Part shown: positions 1-5,911 of the stretch, piece after piece
How positions within the stretch are numbered: position 1 is the stretch's first letter
Layout: each line of letters starts with the position of its first letter
Origin: CAYTLW01 sp964438735
GTDB lineage: Bacteria > Myxococcota_A > UBA9042
Direction of reading: 5' to 3'
Length of the DNA: 16,332 bases
Assembly: GCA_964438735.1 (NCBI GenBank)
Contig: CAYTLW010000155.1
Span: 1-16,332 of the forward strand
Notes under the pieces: generated by a model
Told to the model about the DNA's origin: nothing
Databases searched by the model: none
The model's input: the letters and a program-made list of their open reading frames with translations, nothing else
Translations under genes and position numbers: made by a program

Positions 1-724
1 TGCTGCCAGCCGGCGCCTTGGGCACGCACTGCTTGCCCTTGATCTTCTCGACGCTCTGCACGTCCTTGCAGGCAAATCCTGGCTTGCACTCGGCGTCCAG
101 CTCGCAGGCCACGCCACAGAACGCGCCGCCGCCGCCGTGCACCACGCAGAGGGAGTCGGACAGACCCAAACTCTTGCAGGCCTTGGACTCGGTGCAGGGG
201 TCGCACATGCGGCCGTATTTGGGCACGCAGATGGTGGTCACATCGCGGCCGGACTCGACCGTTGCGCACTTGAAGTTCACTTCATCCGAGCACGAGGTGA
301 TGCAGGGCTCGGCGCATTGTTTGCCCTTGGGCGTGTCGATGCACTGGGAGTTGTCGCAATCACCGTTGACCTCGCAGTCGCAAAGCGGCCCGCCCGGGCA
401 GTCCATGGGCAGGGGGCCGAGATCAGTCTTGTCGCCGGCATCGGAGGGACCGCTGTCGACCGGCTCATCAGCGTCGTCGAGCGGGTCGGCATCGGGCGGC
501 GTGCCGTCGTCCGGCAACGTGCCCTCGTCGGCCGCCTCGGTCGCGTCGGTCGTTGGATCACCGCCGGAGTCGCCGACAAACGGCTGGCCATCGGCGACGG
601 CGTCGACGCCGGCTGCAGTGTCACCATCCTCGATGGCGACGTCGCCGCACCCCCAGGTGGCGGCGAGCAGGCCGAGCAAGACGATCGACAGGATTGTGGG
701 CGGGTGTCTGCGGTTCCTGCTCAC
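1..724 (-). CDS. Cysteine-rich secreted lipoprotein (partial, C-terminus off the left edge)
   Basis: The visible part is 241 codons, and no stop is reached before position 1. The start is GTG at 724-722, preceded on the coding strand by GGGAG with a 7-nt spacer. The N-terminus is basic (RNRR) and is followed by a hydrophobic stretch ILSIVLLGLLAATWGC, so Cys26 is the likely lipidated residue. The lipobox is imperfect (Trp at -2). Residues 27-107 form an Asp/Gly/Pro/Ala-rich linker typical of surface lipoproteins in Myxococcota and Bradymonadales. From residue 109 onward there are 19 cysteines in short repeating patterns such as DC-x4-C, resembling EGF-like or dickkopf-like disulfide modules. 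Function is unknown; it is probably an outer-membrane-anchored, disulfide-rich extracellular protein. It is divergent from ung across a 168-bp gap. Confidence 0.8.
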   Translation of the reverse strand, partial: MSRNRRHPPTILSIVLLGLLAATWGCGDVAIEDGDTAAGVDAVADGQPFVGDSGGDPTTDATEAADEGTLPDDGTPPDADPLDDADEPVDSGPSDAGDKTDLGPLPMDCPGGPLCDCEVNGDCDNSQCIDTPKGKQCAEPCITSCSDEVNFKCATVESGRDVTTICVPKYGRMCDPCTESKACKSLGLSDSLCVVHGGGGAFCGVACELDAECKPGFACKDVQSVEKIKGKQCVPKAPAGS

Positions 725-880
725 TTGGATACTCCCAATTTCATGTCACGACAGGGGGAGCAAGATACCGCCTCCGGCGACGACACGCCACCGAAGAGCC
801 ATTTGGGGCACCGCCGAACGTCGTCCGGCGCTCTTGCGGAGGGGGCCGCGGGCGCGGTATGGAGGGCATGTGCAGCGGTC

Positions 881-886
881 AGGAGG
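881..886 (+). promoter_or_regulatory. Shine-Dalgarno AGGAGG setting the ung TTG start
   Basis: A perfect AGGAGG lies 6 nt upstream of TTG 893. The frame is open much further upstream, so this site decides the start and gives a protein of normal family length. Confidence 0.75.
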
Positions 887-892
887 ACGGGG

Positions 893-1621
893 TTGAGCGG
901 GCAGGATCCATCGTCATCGCAGGGGCCAACGGCCGACAAGCCAGGGCGGCGCCCACAGCTCGAAGAGAGCTGGCTGGCCCATTTGGAGGACCAGTTCTCC
1001 ATGCCGCATATGGTCCGGCTGCGGGCCTTCCTGGTGCAGGAGAAGCGCCGCCATCGCGTGTATCCGCCGGGTGCCGAGATGTTCAACGCCTTTGCATTCA
1101 CACCCTTTCATGAAGTGCGGGTGGTGATCCTTGGCCAGGATCCCTACCACGGGCCCGGTCAGGCGCATGGCCTGTGCTTCTCGGTCCGTCGTGGCGTGCC
1201 GCCGCCCCCTTCCCTGGTCAACGTCTTCCGCGAGCTCAACGAAGACCTGGGCGTACCGGTGCCGGACCACGGCGAGTTGACCGCGTGGGCCCGGCAGGGC
1301 GTGTTGCTGCTGAACACCGCCCTGAGCGTGCGAGCGCGCCAGGCCCATTCCCACTCTGGCAAGGGCTGGGAAGTGTTCACCGATCGGGTGATCGAGCTGC
1401 TCGCCAACGAGCGCGAGGGGCTGGTCTTTGTGCTCTGGGGCAGCGCCGCGGGACGCAAGGCGCAGATGATCGACGGACAGCGCCACCTGATTCTGCGGGC
1501 CCCGCACCCGTCGCCGCTGTCGGCCCACCGCGGGTTCTTCGGCTGCCGGCACTTCTCGAAGATCAACAGCCACCTGGCGCAGCGAAACTTGCCCGAGATC
1601 GACTGGCGACTGCCTGATTGA
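893..1621 (+). CDS. ung: Uracil-DNA glycosylase, family 1
   Basis: This enzyme removes uracil from DNA (deaminated cytosine or misincorporated dUMP) as the first step of base-excision repair in the cytoplasm. From the TTG start it is 242 aa, close to the usual 225-235 aa of the family. All family-1 signatures are present: the water-activating motif GQDPYHGPGQAHGL with catalytic Asp83 (residues 81-94), the uracil-pocket strand LLLNTALSVR, and the DNA-intercalation loop HPSPLSAHRGFFGC (starts at residue 205) containing the catalytic His. The frame is open back to position 137, but that upstream part is antisense to the lipoprotein and low in plausibility. The perfect AGGAGG at 881-886 supports TTG 893. 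A DUF971 gene follows after 57 bp on the same strand and is probably co-transcribed. Confidence 0.96.
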   Translation: MSGQDPSSSQGPTADKPGRRPQLEESWLAHLEDQFSMPHMVRLRAFLVQEKRRHRVYPPGAEMFNAFAFTPFHEVRVVILGQDPYHGPGQAHGLCFSVRRGVPPPPSLVNVFRELNEDLGVPVPDHGELTAWARQGVLLLNTALSVRARQAHSHSGKGWEVFTDRVIELLANEREGLVFVLWGSAAGRKAQMIDGQRHLILRAPHPSPLSAHRGFFGCRHFSKINSHLAQRNLPEIDWRLPD

Positions 1622-1678
1622 CGGCGCAGGGGGGCTCCGCGTGCCAACACGGCGGGCCAGCAATGAGGAGAATGGGGC

Positions 1679-2071
1679 ATGGAACCGAGCGACTTTGAAG
1701 GCATCGAGCCGGACAAACTGGGCTGGCTCGACGACGGCAGCGTGACCATCACCTGGGCCGGCGGCCACAGCAGCGTCTATGACCGCCCGTACCTGCGCTC
1801 CAAGTGCCCGTGCGCAACTTGTCGTGGCACCCACGGCGAGGCGACCACGCTGGTCGAGGAAAAGAAGCCGAGATTCGCCATTCGCACCGGCCCCCGTCCG
1901 GCCACGGTGACGGCGGCTTTGCGCATCGCCGGCGTCGAACCGATTGGCCAGTACGCGCTTCGCTTCACCTGGGGCGATGAGCACAATACGGGTCTGTACT
2001 CGTATCGATACCTGCGTTCGATCTGTCCGTGCGGCGACTGCCAGGCAGCGCGCGCGGCGGCAGAAGGCTGA
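1679..2071 (+). CDS. DUF971 (GBBH-like N-terminal domain) protein
   Basis: This is a 130-aa single-domain protein of the DUF971 / gamma-butyrobetaine-hydroxylase-like N-terminal family (PF06155). Two similar half-motifs are visible: YLRSKCPCATC (Cys43, 45, 48) and YRYLRSICPCGDC (Cys116, 118, 121). Each is a CPCxxC cluster suited to binding a metal, probably zinc or Fe-S. Elsewhere this domain occurs alone, fused to Mrp/ApbC-type Fe-S carrier ATPases, or at the N-terminus of 2-oxoglutarate dioxygenases. No such partner is present here, so a role in metal or cluster handling is inference. The ATG start has GAGGAG at 1665-1670 with an 8-nt spacer. The stop lies 8 nt from the convergent kinase stop. 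Confidence 0.9.
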   Translation: MEPSDFEGIEPDKLGWLDDGSVTITWAGGHSSVYDRPYLRSKCPCATCRGTHGEATTLVEEKKPRFAIRTGPRPATVTAALRIAGVEPIGQYALRFTWGDEHNTGLYSYRYLRSICPCGDCQAARAAAEG

Positions 2072-2079
2072 GCCACGAA

Positions 2080-4059
2080 TCAGTCGAGTGGAATCGGTTG
2101 TTCCGGCTTGGGTGGCGGCTTGGGCGGCCGTGGTTTGACCGGCTCGGGCTTGAGCGGCGCTCGCGGCCGGGCCGCCGGGCGATTGGCACGGCGGATGCGG
2201 CGGGCGCGGCGAGCCTTGCGGCTCAGCGCCTTCTTCCGCGCAGAGGGGACCGATTTGCCGGTCTCGCCAGCCTTCTTGATGGGGGAGCCGGCGTCCACCG
2301 CCGGACTGTCCTGTGCATCAGGGGCCAGCTTGGCGCCGCTGTCTGCGGTTCTGCCACCATCGGTTCTGGCCGTGGTCGCTATGTCCGGTTGTTCAACCAC
2401 GCCAGCGTCTACGCCGATTGCCGGCACCGCGGCTGCGGGCACGACCGCTGGCGCGCCGGGTTCAGCGAGTTCAGTGGGGCCGCTGTCGTCGAACAGCTGC
2501 CAGGCGATGACCCACAACGCAGAGGTGAGCACCACCGCGAGCAGCAACCACCAGCCTCGTTTCGAGCGACCCGATGGGGCGAGCGGCGGCCATTGGTCGC
2601 CCGAAGGATCCGCAGCTGGCGATGCCAGGGCCACCTCTGCGGTCTCAAATCCGGGGGGCGTGGATTGCCTGGGTGCCTCCCCCATGGGCGAAGCGACCGC
2701 TGCGGGGGCGACCCCTTTGCCAGCGGGCAGGACCTGGGAGAGATGCGGTGCATCGGGGCGGTCCACTTCGGCGGGGTCGGGCTCGGTCGCGGCGTTCAGA
2801 CCGCTCTGCTCGGCTGCCGCGTCGTATGCGTCGGTCCCTCGTTCGGCGCGCACCACCACCTGGGAGCGGGCCTGCGTCGGCGCATCGGAGGGATCTGTGG
2901 AGGGATCCGTGGAGAGATCCGTGGAGAGGTCCGTGGAGGGATCTGTCGCGCCGCCATAGGGCCGCGTCAGCCCCGGCGCCGACACCGCCGCGCCCTGGAT
3001 GGCCCGCCGTCGGGCGACCACCGAGCGGCTTCGTTCGCTCAGGTCGCGATCTTCGAGCCCAGGCTCCCAGAGGCCGTCGCGGGCCGCCTCGAGGGCCATG
3101 CGCATGGCCCTGGCGGCTTCGAATCGCTGTTCGGGCTTCTTGGCGAGCGCTTTGAGCGTGCAGGCGACGAATCCCTCACCCAGCTGGCTCTTGGCCACGT
3201 CGCGGGGGTCCGGCGGCGGCGCGTGGGCGTGCTTGTACATCACCGTCAGCGGATTCGGATCGTCGAAGGGCGTGCGGCCGGTGACGCATCGATAGAGGAT
3301 CACGCCGAGCGCATAGATGTCGCTGCGACCGTCCACATTGCCGCCCATGCACTGCTCTGGGCTCATGTAGGCGGGCGTGCCCAGGGCGGTGCCCTGGCCG
3401 GTGAGCGAAGAGTCGCGGGTGCGGGCGATGCCGAAGTCGAGCACCTTGACCACCGGCTCCTCGTCGGCGACCTCGGTGAGCATGATGTTGGCGGGCTTCA
3501 GATCGCGATGGACCAGGTCCATGGTGTGCGCTTCACCCAAGCTGCGTAGAACGGGGATGGCGATGTCCAGCGCCTGGCGTTCGGGCATCGCTGTGCCCTG
3601 GGCGCCCAGCTCGCGCAAGACCTCTTCCAGGGTCGGCCCGTGCAGCCGCTCCATGGCGATGTAGAGCGCGCCCTCGCTGGTCTGGCCGACATCGAAGACC
3701 CGCACCGTGTTGGGGTGGCGCAGCTGGGCGGTGACCTGGGCCTCTTTGTAGAAGCGGCGCACGGCCTGCACGTTGTGTTCGCTGACATCGGCGAGCATCA
3801 CCTTGACCGCGACAAGCTGACTGGTGCCGGTGTGTTCGGCTTCGTAGACCGCGCCAAATCCGCCTTTGCCGAGCACACCCTTGAGCCGATAACGCCCCTG
3901 GATGATGCGGCCTGCTTCGAAACGGGTGACATCGACGTTGACCGGGCCGCTGACCACCGTCGCGGTGCCGTCGTCGGGGCAATAGGGGCCTCTGTGTCCT
4001 GGCCGCAGACGGGACAATAGCGGGTCGTACCGGTCACGGCGCGCACTATGCCACGGCAC
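2080..4059 (-). CDS. Membrane-anchored Ser/Thr protein kinase (PknB-like), N-terminal zinc ribbon split by a frameshift
   Basis: This is a Hanks-type kinase of 659 aa as the uninterrupted frame reads from GTG 4059. The kinase domain spans about residues 57-330, with the Gly loop LGKGGFGAVYEA, Lys86 in VAVK, HRDLKPAN (Asp186), DFG (Asp208-Gly210) and TPAYMSPE. All catalytic residues are present, so it should be active. An Ala/Asp/Pro-rich linker with a TDPS-type repeat (about 372-391) leads to one membrane helix (502-523) and then a Pro/Lys-rich tail, predicted to be extracytoplasmic, ending in many KP/RP repeats. The N-terminus is anomalous. Starting at GTG 4037 (or 4046) in another frame one reads TRYCPVCGQD, while the kinase frame supplies PYCPDDG. 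One extra C in the C-run at 3985-3988 would join them into a normal zinc ribbon, so the annotated first ~24 residues are probably not native. It lies downstream of two amidotransferase genes on the same strand. Confidence 0.93.
   Translation of the reverse strand: MPWHSARRDRYDPLLSRLRPGHRGPYCPDDGTATVVSGPVNVDVTRFEAGRIIQGRYRLKGVLGKGGFGAVYEAEHTGTSQLVAVKVMLADVSEHNVQAVRRFYKEAQVTAQLRHPNTVRVFDVGQTSEGALYIAMERLHGPTLEEVLRELGAQGTAMPERQALDIAIPVLRSLGEAHTMDLVHRDLKPANIMLTEVADEEPVVKVLDFGIARTRDSSLTGQGTALGTPAYMSPEQCMGGNVDGRSDIYALGVILYRCVTGRTPFDDPNPLTVMYKHAHAPPPDPRDVAKSQLGEGFVACTLKALAKKPEQRFEAARAMRMALEAARDGLWEPGLEDRDLSERSRSVVARRRAIQGAAVSAPGLTRPYGGATDPSTDLSTDLSTDPSTDPSDAPTQARSQVVVRAERGTDAYDAAAEQSGLNAATEPDPAEVDRPDAPHLSQVLPAGKGVAPAAVASPMGEAPRQSTPPGFETAEVALASPAADPSGDQWPPLAPSGRSKRGWWLLLAVVLTSALWVIAWQLFDDSGPTELAEPGAPAVVPAAAVPAIGVDAGVVEQPDIATTARTDGGRTADSGAKLAPDAQDSPAVDAGSPIKKAGETGKSVPSARKKALSRKARRARRIRRANRPAARPRAPLKPEPVKPRPPKPPPKPEQPIPLD
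2891..2950 (-). repeat. 12-bp tandem repeat in the kinase linker
   Basis: Five consecutive 12-bp units, of the form GGATCCGTGGAG on the + strand with a few substitutions (the last diverges after six bases), lie in frame in the kinase gene. They encode a TDPS/TDLS repeat in the cytoplasmic linker between kinase domain and membrane helix. Because the unit is a multiple of three, copy-number change would alter linker length without breaking the frame. Confidence 0.85.
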
Positions 4060-4139
4060 TCCCCGGCGGTCACGACGTGGGCGGAAGCCCAGCCCGAGAC
4101 ATGGGGTCGCGGGGGGCTGGAAGGGGCTGGACGGGTGGG

Positions 4140-4871
4140 CTAGGGGGTGCCGGTGCGGACCAGATTGGCGAATCGTCGCAACAGGGCCGTGGCGTGCGGG
4201 GTCGGGCGCAGGGAGGCGAGCACGGGATCGTTTTCGTCGGGTCCTTCCTTGCCCACGTAGTTGACGATGTAGCGCATGTAGCGCGTGCGATTGGCTTCCA
4301 TGTCCAGCTCAGGGTGGAATTGGCTGGCCCAGAGCGGGCGGTCCAACAGCCGGAATGCCTGCACCGGAATGGCGGGGTTCTGGCATAGCAGCGTGGCGCC
4401 CTCAGGCAGGCTGGTCAGCCGGTCGTTATGCCCCTGCTGGGCCAGGAAGACCTCCGGCAGGTAGCGGAAGATGGGGCAGTCGGCCGCTGCCTTCGTGGTC
4501 AGCAAAGTGAAGGTGCCGACCTCGCGATGCTCCAGGTCGGTGATCACCTCCGAACCCAGCGCCCGACCGATCAGGTGCAGGCCGAAGCAGCAGCCAAAGG
4601 TCGGCACATGGCGCTCGACCAGGACGTCGCGCACGAACTCCACGGCGGCCAGCAGCCAGGGATCGTGACCGCGGCCGTTGTAGTCGCCTGAACCGCCGAT
4701 CAGGAAGCCGCAATAGTCGTCGGGGTCGATGGCGGAGACGTCGTCGCTGACCAGATCGAAGGTCGCGATCTGGGACTCCGGCACCTGCATGGCGCTGGCG
4801 AAGCTACCGTGCTCGTGGATCCGCATCTCGACGTCGGCGCCGCGCGCCTGGAGCAGGGCAAAGGGCTTCAA
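4140..4871 (-). CDS. Class-I glutamine amidotransferase-like protein (GMP-synthase-like), paralogue 1
   Basis: This is a 243-aa stand-alone GATase-1 domain of the GMP-synthase-like (cd01741-type) group. The triad is present: nucleophile Cys95 in FGCCFG, and His186 and Glu188 in SQFHPEL. The IGGSGDY loop at 58-64 marks the oxyanion region. The Gln usually found after the nucleophile elbow (CFGxQ) is replaced by His (CFGLH). These proteins release ammonia from glutamine or hydrolyse gamma-glutamyl compounds; the acceptor or substrate here cannot be read from sequence. The start is TTG 4871, with GGAGG 7 nt upstream; the ORF is open further but overlaps the upstream gene. It is 67 nt downstream of its paralogue and about 80 nt upstream of the kinase gene, all on one strand, suggesting one operon. 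Confidence 0.88.
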   Translation of the reverse strand: MKPFALLQARGADVEMRIHEHGSFASAMQVPESQIATFDLVSDDVSAIDPDDYCGFLIGGSGDYNGRGHDPWLLAAVEFVRDVLVERHVPTFGCCFGLHLIGRALGSEVITDLEHREVGTFTLLTTKAAADCPIFRYLPEVFLAQQGHNDRLTSLPEGATLLCQNPAIPVQAFRLLDRPLWASQFHPELDMEANRTRYMRYIVNYVGKEGPDENDPVLASLRPTPHATALLRRFANLVRTGTP

Positions 4872-4878
4872 AGCGTTC

Positions 4879-4883
4879 CCTCC
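4879..4883 (-). promoter_or_regulatory. Shine-Dalgarno GGAGG for the TTG start at 4871
   Basis: GGAGG on the minus strand sits 7 nt before TTG 4871. There is no ATG or GTG better placed, and the resulting N-terminus (KPFALLQAR) aligns with that of the paralogue (SRPFLLIQAR). Confidence 0.7.
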
Positions 4884-4938
4884 GATCGGTTCCAGCGGCG
4901 ATGACCGTCCCGACCGACCGGGGTTCGGTGCGCCGCCC

Positions 4939-5703
4939 TCAGGCAGCCCTGGCCAGGGCCGGCTCGTGCGAGCGCACCCAGTAGACAAACCTGCTGAGCA
5001 GGGCGCAAGCCGCATCGCTCGGACGCAAGGCGCGAACGAAGGGATCGTCCTCACTGCGCGCGTAGGTGGGCGCGCCTTCGGGCACGTACTTGTCTTTGTA
5101 GTGCAGGTATCGCGTGGCCAGGTCGTCCTTTTGCAACTCCGGATGGAATTGGGTCGCCCAGATGGGCAGCGGACCGATCCGGATCGCGTGAACCGGGCAC
5201 ATATCCGATGCGGCGTAGGTGGCCACGCCGGTGGGCAGGGCTGCGGCGCGATCCTTGTGGCCGACCTGGGCGTCGAAACGCTGGCCCAGGTTCGAGAACA
5301 GGGGGTCGCTGGCTGTCGCTGCGGTCGACCAGAGCTCGACGGTGCCCATCTCGGTCCGGGCATGGTCTCGAATCATGCGACCGCCGATGGCCCGGACCAG
5401 GATCTGGAAGCCGAAGCACGACGCGAACACGGGCTTGCCCTCGAGCACCAGGACCGAGCGGACGAAGTGGATCAGGTCGTCGATCCAGGGCTCTTCGTCC
5501 AGGGAGGAGTAGTCTCCGGAGCCGCCGATCAACACAGCACAGCATTCGTCCAGGTCGCGCCGGGTGGGCACGCCATCGACCGCGTTGACGACCCGCAATT
5601 CATCGGCGCCAAGGCCCATGGTCGCGCGGAAACACACCACCTCATGCTCGCGCATGGGATCGTCGTGATCGCGTGCCTGGATGAGCAGGAAGGGCCGAGA
5701 CAA
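4939..5703 (-). CDS. Class-I glutamine amidotransferase-like protein (GMP-synthase-like), paralogue 2
   Basis: This is a 254-aa GATase-1 protein and a clear paralogue of the downstream gene. Shared blocks include the PF-L-QAR start, IGGSGDY (60-65), the nucleophile elbow FASCFGFQ with Cys96, QFHPEL with His187 and Glu189, and a C-terminal LRP-x(5-6)-ALL-RF segment. Unlike its neighbour it keeps the Gln after the elbow (CFGFQ). The start is TTG 5703, with GGAGG at 5708-5712 but only a 4-nt spacer; the aligned TTG start in the paralogue supports it. The frame is open to 6072, but that would overlap the divergent S55-like gene. It is the first gene of the predicted amidotransferase-amidotransferase-kinase operon. 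Substrate unknown. Confidence 0.88.
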   Translation of the reverse strand: MSRPFLLIQARDHDDPMREHEVVCFRATMGLGADELRVVNAVDGVPTRRDLDECCAVLIGGSGDYSSLDEEPWIDDLIHFVRSVLVLEGKPVFASCFGFQILVRAIGGRMIRDHARTEMGTVELWSTAATASDPLFSNLGQRFDAQVGHKDRAAALPTGVATYAASDMCPVHAIRIGPLPIWATQFHPELQKDDLATRYLHYKDKYVPEGAPTYARSEDDPFVRALRPSDAACALLSRFVYWVRSHEPALARAA

Positions 5704-5707
5704 GGGG

Positions 5708-5712
5708 CCTCC
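5708..5712 (-). promoter_or_regulatory. Shine-Dalgarno GGAGG for the TTG start at 5703
   Basis: GGAGG on the minus strand lies 4 nt before TTG 5703. The spacer is short, but the choice is supported by N-terminal alignment with the neighbouring paralogue. Confidence 0.6.
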
Positions 5713-5911
5713 AATGGGCGGTCGATGCGGGTCGTGGGGTCGTCCACGAGCGCTGTGGGTAGCAGCCTGGGGCCGCGGGAAGCCGCGTACAATGCATGCA
5801 AGTCGGCCCGGCGTCCAGGCTTTTCTTGCGAAGTGGTGGCAATGGAATTCTCGGTCGAGGTGTTGCACACTTCGGCAATCGCGGCGCCATGCGGTCGCGA
5901 ACAGGGGTTCG

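Noticed and set aside
914..1984. Minus-strand open frame of 356 codons opposite ung and the DUF971 gene
   Set aside because: It overlaps two well-supported genes on the other strand and shows no recognisable domain.
2071..2085. Possible terminator between the convergent DUF971 and kinase genes
   Set aside because: The gap is only 8 nt and no hairpin or T-run is visible.
5788..5793. TACAAT box in the divergent gap, with similar TACAGT at 9781 and TACACG at 11440
   Set aside because: They resemble -10 elements, but no -35 hexamer is found at 16-18 nt, and the 9781 box has no + strand gene to drive; promoter calls would need transcript start mapping.
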